A DNA stretch of 64,000 nucleotides from Neoceratodus forsteri. Taxonomy: Eukaryota > Chordata > Ceratodontiformes > Ceratodontidae. The DNA is taken from NCBI GenBank assembly GCA_016271365.2, contig CM028131.1, forward strand, positions 284,144,001-284,208,000, in the 5' to 3' direction. Below the pieces are notes generated by a model. The model worked only from the letters and a program-made list of their open reading frames with translations, had not been told where the DNA came from and did no database searches. The translations under genes and the position numbers were made by a program. Of this stretch, positions 1-11,935 are shown piece after piece; the first letter of the stretch is position 1, and each line of letters begins with the position of its first letter.

Positions 1-857
1 CAGACTAGGTGTACTATACTGGTACAAACACTGCCTCACCCCTGAAGCATTACAACTTACCATAAACGCCTCGATCCTCTCCCTGCTGGACTATGGCATC
101 CTAATCTACAGTGCCGCACCATCCACAACCCTAAGCAGACTCCGACTCATGCTTATCAAAGCCTGCTGTCTCATCTTTGGATGTGATCATTTTACACACT
201 CCTGCTCCCTTTACAGCAGCACAAACTGGCTAAACCTCGATAGCCGAATCAGGTACCACACCTGCCTTATGACCAAAAAGGTATTACTAGGCCTCACCCC
301 ATCTACCCTTGACCAAATTATTCTCCCAGCACCACCAGGCAAAACAACCTGTAGCTCAAACAAGCAGCTGCTATGGATACCCCGTGGCCAGACTTCCCAA
401 TTCCAGCGTACTTTCAGTTACAGAGCCCCTTCCTGGACTAACGTCCTCCCAAGTCATATAACAAATGAAATAAGGCTTGGCCCTTATAAATGCAAGCTAA
501 GGGAATACCTTTGGGCTTCAAATCAATGTGACTGCCCTTGACACCAGATTAACTTATGCCTCTTTCAAACTAACTATTGTCGTACACCCGTACCAAACTG
601 CACCTATGAAACTATATGACTATCAGTCTCTACAGAACCTTTTGTAACCATTGTGGCTGTGCTAAAGAAACGAAACTTCTGTTAGCCAACAACTGAGCAA
701 CTATGTAACCTCTTTGACTGTTATTTGTAATGTGCTGTAATCTGTATTTCAAGTACTGTCACTGTACCTTTTATGTATGACATGGAACTTTTGTAAATGA
801 GTCGCTGACTCAAAGGTCTTTTCTGAATATCACAATAAATCAATAAAAAAAAATAAA
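1..857 (+). mobile_element. L2-like LINE, 3' end (RT C-terminus and 3' UTR)
   Basis: A frame open from position 2 to 541 encodes the C-terminal part of a LINE reverse transcriptase. It includes the LDYGILIYSAAP segment that follows the RT core and the YHTCLMTKKVLLGLTP and FSYRAPSWTNVLP motifs typical of the L2/CR1 (Jockey) group. The start is cut by the window edge. The 3' UTR (542-857) ends in AATAAATCAATAAAAAAAAA. Just upstream, at about 797-817, is a small hairpin (GAGTC/GACTC) in TTTGTAAATGAGTCGCTGAC. The same protein block and 3' UTR layout recur at 27,500-28,452, so these are two copies of one family. The frame has no internal stop here, so this is a less decayed copy. Clade naming as L2-like is by motif only. 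Confidence 0.8.
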
Positions 858-1639
858 CTTGAAGTGTGTTAGAGCTACCTGAATGTATTAGTTACAGTCA
901 ACAAGTTGTATATGTAATTCAATTATTTCTTTCCTGCTTTTATGTGTATATTAATATTGCTGATACATTTTAAATACATTTTAATAAATGTAATGACTTT
1001 TTAAAGTCAATCAATTGAGCATTGAATCTAAATCTGACTGCCATGCGAATAAGGGTAGTGTACTGTAGAAGGTGCATTTGAGACATGGACAGCTTAGGTG
1101 CATTCAGATAGATAATCCTCAGACCATTTTGGTGGCGTTGGAAAAAGCCCTGCCAATGCTAGTTTGATGAGTAGGAATTGGTGGTTCACAGTGTCAAAGA
1201 CTTTGGGTTGGTTGATGTTATGTGTAGTGTAGCTTTAAGAAATGTTTGTCAGTACAGCTTTAAGAAATGTACTTCCTGTGAGCCAGTGAATCTTCCTGTG
1301 TGTGTGTTGAGAACAGTTTTTCCTCTTGTGTCTGTGCTGAATGGAAGTAAACAGAGAAGGCCTAGATTTCAGTGTGATGTGTTTTCTTATCACCAAGACC
1401 CTGATGTGTTTAAGATACTAATTTTCAGCCACCAAATACAACAGTTGATAAAAACTGTACCGTTCAGTGGTCCCTGATCCATGCCTGCATGAATGTGGTC
1501 AGTGAGTATGAGCAAGGACGAGACTGTGGAGTGGTTTGCTCTGAATCCTGATTGGAACAGACTGAAGACAACAGAGCTGTTTAGATGGTGTAGGAAGTTA
1601 CTTGGAAGTGAACAGGGAGAAACAATCCAAAGAACAATT
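858..1639. other. Unassigned AT-rich spacer
   Basis: No protein, RNA gene or repeat structure recognised. Two short open frames (1178-1477 and 1493-1732) show no motif; the second runs into the decayed LINE that follows. The sequence is moderately AT-rich with no long tandem repeat. Confidence 0.5.
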
Positions 1640-2275
1640 ATTTTCTCAGGGGGCTCACCCCTTAGATCTGTAGAGGAGCAAAAAGATCTTGGAATTTGCT
1701 TAACTAATAAACTGGAGTTTAAAAAAAAATAATATAATGGCTGAATGAGCTAATTCTGTATTAAATAGTATTAGGAGGAATATCCAAAGTAGAGATAAAA
1801 AAGTTACACTTCCCTTGTACACTCCATTGGTTAGGCCACATTTGGAGCTCTGCTCCCAGTTTTGTCTCCTAGTACCAAAACAGATGCTATGACCCTGGAA
1901 GCGCCAGCATCGGGCAACTAGGATGATTACATCTATGAAAGACCTTAGTTATGAGGACAGGTTAAAAGATCTAGGTTTATACTCGCTCGATATAGAAGAC
2001 TACAGAGCCTGTGTCTGGTTTTGTTGCATTTACAAACCATGAGTTATGGGACTGCTTGGGTTTGAGGATGATGAATTCAAACTACAATATTAAATCACAT
2101 ACTTTGCACTTAAGGAGCAATAACTGTCACAGTAAGAAGAGCCACTTGGTTTAATCAAAGGGTGGTATGCCTTTGGAACAAGCTGCCATTTGACATTGTA
2201 GGAAGCACAAACATAACTGATTTAAAAGGAAACTAGACAGCTTTTGCCTGGCCAGTGATATACTAGGATATCCCA
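1640..2275 (+). pseudogene. CR1/L2-type LINE ORF2 C-terminus, heavily decayed
   Basis: Translating across frames gives a run typical of the C-terminal end of CR1/L2 ORF2: EEQKDLGICLTNKLEFKKK, then a VILPLYTPLVRPHLELCSQF-like block at about 1800-1860, an STKTDAMTLE block at about 1875-1900, and DLSYEDRLKDLGLYSLDI at about 1943-1995. Stops and frameshifts break the frame every 20-40 codons, so it is non-functional. No 3' hairpin or microsatellite tail can be seen after 2275, and the 5' part (endonuclease and RT core) is absent. The family differs from the CR1 copies at 31-37 kb. Confidence 0.65.
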
Positions 2276-4293
2276 CTTAAACTTCTGCAGCTGGGCCTTA
2301 ATCAGCTCGTAGTCCCTATGATAGCTATGAACCATACCGTCTAGTAATTTAGATAGGACAGGAGAAGGAGATAGTTCTGCACTTATCAAATTTATGTGGA
2401 TCACCACCTTTATGCAGGGTTTTACTTTTGCCTACTTCCTGCAAGTGAGAACTCTTCCTATGGACAGGGACAGGTAGAAAATACAAGTAACACAGAATGC
2501 CAGTGCAGGAGCTGCCAGCAGTAAGACTTTTGAGTCAATCTCATCCAGGCTGCAACTATTGTGAAGATTTCTAGATTGCAAGACCCTAAGCACTTCAGAC
2601 TAAGTAATCTCAGTGAAACAGAAGAGGTTTTAAATACTTGGGGGGACTGATGGTAGTAGGAAAGATACGTGGAGGAAAGGTAAGATCCTTTGCACAGCTG
2701 GCACAGAAGAGTTGATGTGGGACTCCACCTCATTAGGTTCAGTTATATGGATGGGGTTTACTCGGAGCAAGCAGTTGAGCATGTAAAGAGGGGGGCTGAA
2801 CAGGTTATGTGCAAACTTCCAGAACCTCATAGGGTTAGTCATGTTGTCATATACTGTAGGTTTATGTAATTCCACCCACCTCTGGTTCATCAGGACACTC
2901 AGGGACCTCTGGCAACAGTTGAGGCCAGCGAGGGCTCTGTCAGCAGTTAATTTAAGGGGCCCTGAGTATGGGAATTAGTATGGAGAACACCCTCAAAGTC
3001 CGATAACTGAACATTCACACAGTACTGATTGGTCAAGCAGCAGGACAAGAATGGTACACAGTCACTCCTACTTGCCGCCATTTGCCAGGGGGCACAACTC
3101 CTCTAGAGATGCTGGCAGAACTTAGAAAACAGCAGTTTTACACAATAGATACATTCCAAATGACAATGCATCCTATGACTATCACATGGTATCTGCAGAA
3201 AAATGCACAGGGGAAGTTCCATGAAGTACTGGGGGCTACTGACACACCAGAACCTCTTCATCTAGCAGCTGCTTGGGCTGAATAATGATTAAATTGCATT
3301 TTACAGCACAGCTACAGAATACTTCACTTGGTAGGTTTTATTTCTGGGGGTCTCACTGATCTTTCCCTAAATGCTGGTAGGAATGAAGCCTCCCAGTAGA
3401 AGGGTCAAAGGTAAACCAGGGAGGATGTAGAATTAGTAGGTGGCCCCAACAGCCTATCAGGGCAGGTTAATGAGGGGGAAGTAAATTGGTAAACCAGGTC
3501 AAGGCAATGTATGGGCAAAGGAGAGGAGGGGGGAAAATTGTAATCTGCAGTGGGTGTGGTACAACAGTCTTCCTATGAGCACTCTGGGAGGCAGAATGGT
3601 GCATGGTCTGTGGGAGTCTGGGGTTTATGATGGCAGAGGTGAACTTGCTTAAGACAGAGCTCATCAGGATGTGGGATACACGAGGAGTCCCAGCATCCTG
3701 GATCCCTGCCACAAAGGCCACAAAAGTTCACTAGAAAGGGTCGTAGCCAGGTGGGGTAAAAGGGGGAGGGTCAATGTTATCAAAGTAGTTTCAAGGAATG
3801 GCAATGCAGAACCACTTTCAGATTCTTGGGTCTCCAAAAAGGGACAACACAACACCAATAGGCACCAAGGACATGCAAGGGGGAAGGGAGAGCAGTGTAG
3901 GTAATTACCAGTTACAGTAGGATAACAAAGGAAGAGTAGTAGAGGGCTGGTGCAGACTACACAGGGGTAGACAGTGGGGGCAGTGAGGGAAAAAGAGCAT
4001 GGAGTGAAGGAATGTGATAGGGAGGGAGAAAGGGGGAAAAGGCATACAGGCTGTTCGGGGGGACTGCAGGGGTAGAGGGAAAAGGACACAGTATAGTCAG
4101 GAGACAGGTAAGGCAAAGATAGGGGCCATGGCATGTCATGGCAATACAATAAGGAGGACAAAAGATAAGGCAGTAGAAGGGGGTGCCTAGGTTAGGCAGA
4201 AGGGGAAACTTGGGAGCGGCAATAGGATGAGGCAGCTAACCCAGAAAGGGATGGAACAGGAGGGAGGCAAGGTGAAAAGCCAAACCACATCAG
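2276..4293. other. Unassigned region with one short ORF (3082-3285)
   Basis: I recognise no gene here. A 67-codon frame at 3082-3285 (plus) has no motif I know. From about 3,650 on the strand becomes purine-rich, with GGGAGG and AAGGAAG runs. That matches the style of CR1 5' UTR/ORF1 sequence, so the CR1 starting in the next entry may really begin near 3,650. I could not fix the boundary. Confidence 0.4.
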
Positions 4294-5634
4294 ATGAGGA
4301 AACAAGGGATAGAAGACGTGACAGGTGAACAGACCAAAGGGCGGTATGGAGACAGGAGCAACAGGCTGGAGTTGCAGAATCGAGCCAAGAGTGGTGGGGT
4401 TTCAGATATAAAGAGATCAAAGAGTCCTACTGCTAGAGGACTCTATAATCAGAGGGTGCAAGTGGGTCAATGGGAAAGAATGGGCCACACAAAAGGAATG
4501 GGGTTTGCCTCCTGGGTATCACAGCAGAAAGAAATGATACCAATGCCACATTCAGTAATCAAGGTGAGTGGCAAACCTCATATGGTGATGGTCCATCTAG
4601 GTACTAATAACCTGGCAGGGTTCAGGGTGGAGATAGTTCAAGTCAGGCTCAGGCTGCTTGGGGAGCAATTTACGGAGTGAGCAAGAATAACAACCTAGGA
4701 GGCGTTGCAGGTACTCAGTGCCAGTATAGATAGGAAGCTGAGACTCTCAGACTTCAACATGTGACTCAAGGAGTGGTGCAAGGAGGAAGGCTTTGGTCAC
4801 ATTGCAGGGAACTGGGAAGGAGTCTAGCAGGAGAAAACCCTGTATGCAATGTACCGACTGCACCTAATTGGGGGTACCAGGATATTAAAGGACAAACTGA
4901 GGGGCATTCATAATGCAAATGTAAACCTGAGGAGGTAGCTTCATCATAGTAGGGACCTTAAGCTTTACCAAGGTGGGGGCTGCCATGCCCTCTCAGATTA
5001 CTGATGTAGCAGGAGGAAGCCTTGAGGCATAAGAATAAGGAAATGGGGAGGGAGACAGAAATAGATGGAGAGCAGGGAGGAAGATGGTTGGGAGGGAGGA
5101 ATTAGGATAACAGAGAAGAAAGGCTCAAGCAGGGCTGGCACAAAGGAATTCTGGACAGCTGCTGATCAGGAAGAAAAACAGTAGGGACATAAATGGAGGG
5201 ACTGGAGGATGATGGGCATCTTGGAGGGCAGTTTTAATTAATGCCAGGAGCCTGGGGAATAAGCTGGAGGACCTTGAGACCTTGGTGATTGAGGGACACT
5301 TAGATGTGGTGACAGTCATGAAGACCTGGACAACTGGGATCTCACCATCTTGGGGTTCACTATATACAGAAAGGATAGATCAGGGGTAAGCAGAGTAGAA
5401 GGGCCTTGTATATAGGGGAGGGATAACAACCATGAGAGAGGAAATGGGTGGTATGAGCACAAAGGTACTCTGGACCCAGATTCAAACCAAGGCAGGGAGG
5501 AGGATTAAACTGGGGTTGTCTACAGACCATCAATTTAGAGTGACAGTGTGGACCGGATATTGGAGGGGGAGATTAGGAAGGTGTTACTGCACGGGGAGCT
5601 GATAATAGTGGGAGACTTCAATCTACCTGATGTA
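4294..5634 (+). mobile_element. CR1 LINE, 5' half: ORF1 esterase and start of ORF2 endonuclease
   Basis: Two adjacent decayed reading regions match CR1 layout. ORF1 (4294 to about 5,060) contains MVMVHLGTNNLAG at about 4,583-4,622, the GTND-like block of the SGNH-hydrolase (esterase) domain in CR1 ORF1 proteins. It continues after a frameshift with LKEWCKEEGFGHIAGNWEG and an LHLIGGTRILKDKLR tail at about 4,760-4,900. ORF2 begins near 5,220 with NARSLGNKLEDLETLV and LDVVTV (apurinic-type endonuclease N-terminus), and reaches GDFNLPD at about 5,612-5,632. There the sequence breaks off at TTTATTTATTTAG. A CR1 that keeps its 5' half but loses its 3' half is unusual, because CR1 truncation is normally 5'. 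A later insertion or deletion probably removed the rest. Confidence 0.75.
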
Positions 5635-6157
5635 TTTATTTATTTAGTTTTTACCAATGCCAGGTAAGTACACTAGATAAATACATGCCTATTTTCAGGG
5701 ACAAGCCAGGAGGTTACATGGTAAGCAGATTATAAGGAGGAACAAAATGTACAATATAGGAATCATGTCAGGAACCACAGTATCAATAGTATTAATGGTA
5801 AAATAGGGTAAACGTCAAACAAAAGGAAAACAATGAATAACACAGAACAAAATAAATCTATATAGAGTTCAATGGGTGAATGCAACCAGTGTTGAGTAAT
5901 GTTTGTGCAACATGTTGATAGTCAAAGGCTAGAACTGGATTGTTAGACTGTCATATGAAGCTAATTTGGCTATTCACACTCTGTGTCCCCTAAAGGACTA
6001 CCACCCTGTGGGGTACTGTGAATGCAAAGGAACTGTCTTGAGGAAGTTCCACCTAAAAGTGTCATGGGAACATGATTCCTTTGGCTAAAGATAATTTGGG
6101 AAAGAGCCTAATAGAATTGTGAAGCAAGAGCTGCCAACACAGAGGAGTGAGCAGGCA
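5635..6157 (-). mobile_element. Unclassified insertion, possibly a reverse-oriented LINE/SINE tail
   Basis: The block starts abruptly with TATTTATTTATTTAG inside the CR1 endonuclease frame. Read on the minus strand this is an AT-rich repeated 3' tail, which suggests a retroposon inserted in reverse. I see no coding motif in it. The right boundary is placed only by the start of the next recognisable fragment. Confidence 0.35.
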
Positions 6158-6245
6158 ACACAGAAACATAGAAATTTGACCACAGATAGTGACAGCTAGG
6201 CCCATCCAGTCTACCCTATTTCCTAACTACTAACATGTATGATGC
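6158..6245 (-). mobile_element. CR1 3' end fragment
   Basis: On the minus strand this reads GACTGGATGGGCC...CTATCTG...AAATTTCTATGTTTCTG. That is the conserved terminal segment seen at other CR1 3' ends in this window (36,560, 48,210, 52,720), ending in the TTTCTATG microsatellite. Only about 90 bp is recognisable. Confidence 0.65.
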
Positions 6246-6495
6246 AGACAGTTGGTGACAATTGATAGCAGATAGAGCATGACTTCCAGAAGAGAGCATG
6301 AACGGCAGGATTGTAGGATAGGGCAAGTAATCATCCAGCCCCAACTCATGGCAGAAATCCTCCTACCAGGCAAAGTTAATAGAAAACTACATCATGGCAT
6401 TTGGCTCTCAGGAGAGGAAAAAAACCTGTGGAAGAGATCTCTTGGGACCATGGCCTCAGCCGCCATCCCTCCCGCATGGGTATTATTATTAAACT
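6246..6495. other. Unassigned
   Basis: Short stretch with no recognisable repeat or reading frame of interest. It ends in the ATTATTATTAA run that flanks the next element. Confidence 0.4.
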
Positions 6496-7795
6496 AAAGC
6501 TACCAACTTTCCAAGCCTAAAACTGGGACATGCCATTTGGAAATAAATAAATCAATAAATACTTTTTTTTTTTAGACCAGAAGGACACACTTTCTTTTAC
6601 TGAACATGAGCAACCTTGCCTTGGACAGCAGGCTGCGCTGCACAAAACTAAACAGTCAGTCAGACAAGCACAGTAGTAGGCTGTTAGCTGCCTTTTAATT
6701 TTACTGCTAGGACTAGGTGGAATAAAGAGCTGGGAACTTTTACTTTTGATTGCTGTTGTTCTCCGCAGTCTGAGTCTGTTCTGTGCTTTGGGAATGGAGA
6801 TTGGAACTGGAATGAAAGCTCCTCAGCCATGGGCTGAAAGAGACCCCCAAACCCTCACCCTGGTCCTCGAACCTCGACCTCCTGATCCCTGGCTCATAGT
6901 CACTAATGAATGATGATGACAGACAGTATACCTTTCCTTCCCTAACCCTAACCCACTCCAGGTCAGTGCCAGTATGGATATCATCAATTTCTGACAAACA
7001 CTTACCTCCATATAGCTGCAGACGGTGACTGGTCCTAACTCCTCCCTCCAGTTCCAATTCGTCACTCCCCAAGTCCCAGCTTCAGTTCCTGGGCTGCTTG
7101 CTGCTGAAGTACCACTGGAGTAGTTGTAGTACTGCAGTGAGGTGAGACAGAGCTTCTGACTGCTGACAGGCAGACCTCCTCGACTTACCTGACCATGTCC
7201 CACCGCCAACCAGAACCAACGACCACACGGATCGTTTGTTGCAGCTTGTTGCTCAGTGTGACAGCGGTTCACAGCTCCACATGACCCAGGCAGGCCAGCC
7301 ATCCCATCCATGCCCTACTGCTTGCCCTCCAGCTCCGTTTAAATGTCACGGCAGGACAGGAAGAGCGAGGAACCTAAAGAGCCGGCCCGAGCTCAAGCTA
7401 CCCAGTAAGTGACTGCTCCTCCTCCAATGTTATTGACCCTGGCTTGCCTCTGCTCTCTCCACATCCAGCATTTTCACAGGGAACATCCCGATGTAGACAT
7501 AGGGGAGGAGAAACAGTTTGTCCAGTGCACAGCAGCAACACAGTGGTGCTGAAATCCTCACGGCACAAATCAAATGATCTGTGTGCAATGATCACAACTG
7601 AAACTGTCAGATCAGTGAGTGGCAGTGTAGTGACTCAGTCAGTCTGATCACTATACTAGTCAGCAGTGCAGCAGCATGTTCCAGGACAAAATTGGGACAC
7701 AAACTGAAAACTGGGACATTTGTCTAATTTTACGAAACTGTGGGGAAACCAGGACAAGCACCCAAAAACAGGACTGTCCCTGGAAAATCAGGACA

Positions 7796-7803
7796 GTTGG
7801 CAG
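7796..7803. repeat. Left 8-bp target-site duplication of the giant hAT
   Basis: GTTGGCAG occurs immediately before the left terminal repeat and again, identically, at 20963-20970 after the right terminal repeat. Eight base pairs is the duplication length of hAT transposases. Confidence 0.85.
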
Positions 7804-8450
7804 CAGAGGTGGGTGGACTGACCTGCAAAATTAGACCCCGGATCCAATCAGCTCCGATGGATCCAGATTAATAAGAGTCAGCTGTTAATTTGTACCGAGT
7901 CCAGTCTGTTGGTCTCAAGTAGCTTTTACTGCATTTGATAACAAGCATTTGTCAATGCCAAACGTTTGCTTGCTGGCATTGGCAGTGGTAGTGTAGAAGT
8001 TACAGAGCTGCGTAATAGGAATGGCAGTGAAGTATTGAACTGAAGCCAACCCCACCACCACCCTGCAGAGAGTGACAGGCATTGGGATGTGCCTTTGGGT
8101 CGTGAGGCATAACGGCTATGCCATTTCAGTACACCCCACCCTGCAGACAGTGGCAAGTGTCACGGTGTTCCTTGGGGTTTTTGGCCCTTATGCGCACCCC
8201 ATTCCATTAGGAAATACGGTGAGATGGGTGCGATATTGGAGAATGGGGTGAACATTGGGGCCAAAGAGTCCAAGGCTTACCTCGATGCCTCTCACTGGCT
8301 GCAGGGTGTGGAATGGTATGAGCATTACAGGCAAGAATCCCAAGTCACACCCCTGATGCCTGTCATTCTCTACAGGGTTGGGCCTTATGGTTGGAAACCC
8401 TAATACCTCAGGCATTCATTGGTATTTTCACTCCAAATGTTCAGCATGTT
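7804..8450 (+). repeat. hAT 5' terminal and subterminal region with inverted repeats
   Basis: After the terminal repeat comes a GGATCC-rich stretch (7,840-7,900), then a copy of the ACAAGCATTTGTCAATGCC motif at about 7,940 that also starts the higher-order units at 8,645, 15,493 and 17,692. From 8,055 to 8,385 there are diverged ~100-bp repeats, including an inverted pair. ACCCTGCAGAGAGTGACAGG (about 8,060) matches CCTGTCATTCTCTACAGGGT (about 8,358) read on the other strand. Several small frames here look like repeat by-products, not genes. Confidence 0.55.
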
Positions 8451-8559
8451 TTTTTGTGATCCCACCTCATGAACAGGGGGAATATCAGTTTGTTAGCTGA
8501 AAGCTGCTTATGCACAGCGACTACAGCATTTAGCACCACAGGTGCAAAAACATTCCGAA

Positions 8560-11030
8560 CAGGATGTAAAAAATGACAGCTGTACTGTTCATGGGGAGGT
8601 GTAAAAAATGGCAATGTTGCAAATCTGCAGTAAAACTATTTAAAACAAGCATTTGTCAATGCCGAACGTTTGCTTGCAGGTATTTGCAGTGGTGTTTGGC
8701 ACGTATGGTGCTTTACCCTAATGCCCTGTGCGATTGCTGGTATTTGCACACTAAATTTTCAGCATGACTGTTTTGTTACCCCCATTGTGTGCTACATAGG
8801 CGGAAACACGTTTTGGGCAGGATGTGAAAAATGACAGCTGTAGTGCTCATGAGGAGGTGTGGTAAAATGGCAATGTTGAAAATCTGGAGTGGAAATATTG
8901 AAAATTCGCAAACCTACGAGCGTGCGTGGGAACTGTGCAATGCACGCTCGTAAAACAGTCATTGTTAGGAATTTTTTCAGCAAATTTTCAACATTGGCAT
9001 TTTAAAACCTCTGCTAATGAACAGTGTCACTGTGATTTTCTTACTGTGTCCCATACATCGATTTCGCACACCGACTGCGCCGTTGTTCACTATATGGGCG
9101 GAAACACGTTTTGGGCAGGATGTGAAAAATTACAGCAGCACTGCTCATAAGGAGGTGTGGTAAAATGGCAATGTTGAAAATCTGGAGTGAAAATATTGAA
9201 AATTCGCAAACTTATGAGCGTGCGTAGGAACTGCACAATGCACTCTCGTAAAACAGTTATTTTTAGGAATTTGTTCACCAAATTTTCAACATAGCCATTT
9301 TAAGACCTCTGCTCATTAACAGTGTCACTGTGATTTTCTTAATGTGTCCCATACACTGAGTTCACACACCGACTGCGCCATTGTGCGCTACATGGGCGGA
9401 AACATGTTTTGGACAGGATGTGAAAATGACAGCTATACTGCTCATGAGGAGTGTGGTAAAATGCCAGTGTTGAAAATGTGGGTGAAAATATTGAAAATTT
9501 GAAACTTACGAGCGTGCATAGGAGCTGTGCAATGAACAAAATAGTCATTTTAGGAATTTTTCACCAAATTTTCCAACATAGCCATTTAAGACCTCTGCTC
9601 ATGAACAGTGTCACTGTGATTTTCTTAATGTGTCCCATACACTGAGTTCGCACACAGACTGCGCCATTGTGCGCTACATGATGAAACACATTTTGGGCAG
9701 GATGTGAAAATGACAGCTGTACTGACGCTCATGAGGAGGTGTGGTAAAATGGCAACGTTGAAAATCTGGAGGAAAATATTGAAAATTCGCAAACTTATGA
9801 GCATGAGTAGGAACTGCACAAGCACTGCCATCGTAAAAAGTCATTTAGGAATTTTTTCAGCAAATTTTCAACACATGGCATTTCAAAACCTCTGCTCATG
9901 AACAGTGTCACTGTGATTTTCTTACTGTGCCCCATACATTGATTTCGCTGACTGCGCCATGGTGCACTACATGAAGTAGGAAACATGTTTTAGGCAGGAT
10001 GTGAAAATGACAGCTGCACTGCTCATAAGGAGGTATGTGGTAAAATAGCAATGTTGAAAATCTGGAGTGAAAATATTGAAAATTGCAAACTTAGGGCGTG
10101 TGTAGGAACTGCAGCAATGCATCATCAAAACAGTTATTTTTAGGAATATGTCCACCAAATTTTCAACATAACCATTTTAAGACCTCTGCTCATGAACAGT
10201 GTCACTGTGATTTTCTTACTGTGTCCCATACATTGATTTCGCACACCGACTGCGCCATTGTGCGCTACATGGGCGGAAGCACATTTTGGGCAGGATGTAA
10301 AAAATGACAGCTATACTGCTCATGAGGAGGTGTGGTAAAATGCCAGTGTTGAAAATGTGGAGTGAAAATATTAAAAATTCGCAAACTTACTAGCGTGCAT
10401 AGGAGCTGCGCAATGAACACTTGTAAAATAGTCATTTTTAGGAATTTTTTCACCAAATTTTCAACATAGCCATTTTAAGATCTCTGCTCATGAACAGTGT
10501 CACTGTGATTTTCTTAATATGTCCCATACACTGAGTTACGCACACCGACTGCGCCATTTATAAGCTACGGTAAACATGTTTTGGGCAGGATGTGAAAAAT
10601 GACAGCTGTACTGCTCATGAGGAAGTGTAGTAAATGTTGAAAATCTGGGTGAAAATATTGAAAATTCGCAAACTTATGGCGTGCGTAGGAACTGCGCAAC
10701 GCAGACTCGTAAAACAGCCATTTTTAGGAATTTTTTCACCAAATTTTCAACACAGCCATTTTAAGACCTCTTCTCATGAACAGTGTCACTGCAATTTTCT
10801 TAATGTGTCCCATATATTGATTTCACACACCAACTGCCCCATTGTGCGCTACATGGGCAGAAACACGTTTTGGGTGAGATGTGAAAAATGACAGCTATAC
10901 TACTCATAAGTGGGAGTGGTAAAATGGCAATGTTGAAAATCTGGAGTGGAAATATTGAAAATTCGCAAACTTACGAGCCTGCGTAGGAACTGTGCAATGC
11001 ACGCTCGTAAAACAGTCATTTTTTGGAATT
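8560..11030 (+). repeat. Satellite array 1: about eight ~295-bp units
   Basis: The landmark GAACAGTGTCACTGTGATTT recurs near 9,019, 9,318, 9,603, 9,901, 10,194, 10,493 and 10,779, a spacing of 285-299 bp. Each unit contains a TGTGAAAAATGACAGCTGTA block, a GGTGTGGTAAAATGGCAATG block, a TTCACCAAATTTTCAACATA block and a TACATGGGCGGAAACACG block. Within each unit GAGCGTGCGTAGGAACTG is followed by GCACGCTCGTAAAACAG, so CGAGCGTGC and GCACGCTCG can pair as a short hairpin. Open frames across the array, such as those beginning MTVLRAC on the minus strand, repeat with the same period and are by-products. Confidence 0.9.
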
Positions 11031-11935
11031 TTGGCACCAAATTTTCAACTTGAGGTTTTGGGACCCTTCTCATGAATGATGTCACTGTGATGGCATTATT
11101 CAGGCCCAAAGGTGATTTCACGCGGTGACTGCGAAATCACCATTTGAAATCCACAATAATGCCATGACAGTGACATCATTCATGAAGAAGAGATCCCAAA
11201 ACCCATATTAATTTGGTGCAAAAAATTAAAAATGCTGAATATACTAATACAGTTGAAACCCTATCAGCCCATTATACAGCTTACGGCATTTCCTCAGTTA
11301 GGTGAGTCGGCTTTGAAGAGTGCAGGCGTGTTCCGGTCCACTGAAGATCGTCACGCGAGCTCCGGAGTAAGTATGGGGTGAGGGGTGTGGGAAAGTAGGA
11401 TGTGCAGTGGGTGGGTGCGGGTTGTGGGAGAGGGGACTGGAAGAAAGCACCGTGGGACCGTTTTTGATTTACAGGTTTAAAAAAAAAAAAGACTACTTGG
11501 GGCGTTGCCCACGCTGGAGTGGGCTCCCAGACTGGGAGAAGGATGGCTGGGGGCCGAGGCCGATGGGGTTTGGGCAACCCTGTCGGCAAACAGCAGCGGG
11601 GCGTTTGCCATGCTGGGGTGGAGCTCCGAGCATGGCAGAAGGATGGCTGGGGCCGTGGAGCTGGCGGGGAGTTGGGCACCCGTCAGCAAACAATCGGGAC
11701 GTTTGCCACGCTGGGGTGGGCTCCCAGCGTGGCAGCAAGCTGAGAGCGGTGTGGCGGCGGTGCTCTGTATGACAGGCTGGTTTTCTTTAGAAGCGAAGAC
11801 CACTGTTGGCCATTACACAGCTCCGCACCCATTGGTGCAGGACCGCCATGCCTGCCTCAGCAGACAGCGGTTAAGAAAGGAAGGCACACCTCCAAAGTGT
11901 GCTCTCTCCCAATCGTCACTAACGCTGCGCGAGCC
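11031..11935 (+). repeat. Array-1 tail: palindrome, intron-like segment, GC-rich minisatellite
   Basis: The last unit turns into a long palindrome centred near 11,126 (arms about 11,031-11,220, sharing GGTGATTTCACGCGGTGACT around the centre). Then comes a block conserved in five places, CAGTTGAAACCCTATCAGCC and GGCTTTGAAGAGTGCAGGCG. This leads into an intron-like stretch at 11,367-11,474 (GTAAGT at its start, TTTACAG at its end). From 11,500 to 11,750 a ~95-bp GC-rich unit repeats 2-3 times, each with inverted CCACGCTGG and CCAGCGTGG motifs. The tail stops near 11,935, where satellite sequence resumes. It lacks the TG run and the terminal GCACATGCG motif of the other tails. Confidence 0.75.

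Noticed and set aside
3664..4161. 165-codon minus-strand Pro/Ser/Leu-rich ORF
   Set aside because: It is the complement of purine-rich CR1-like sequence, with no domain and biased composition.
6944..6958. CCCTAACCCTAACCC, telomere-like
   Set aside because: Only about two and a half units in mixed sequence; no array.
8792..11121. Serial short ORFs on both strands with similar peptides
   Set aside because: They recur with the ~295-bp satellite period and carry in-frame stops in other units, so they are by-products of the repeat.
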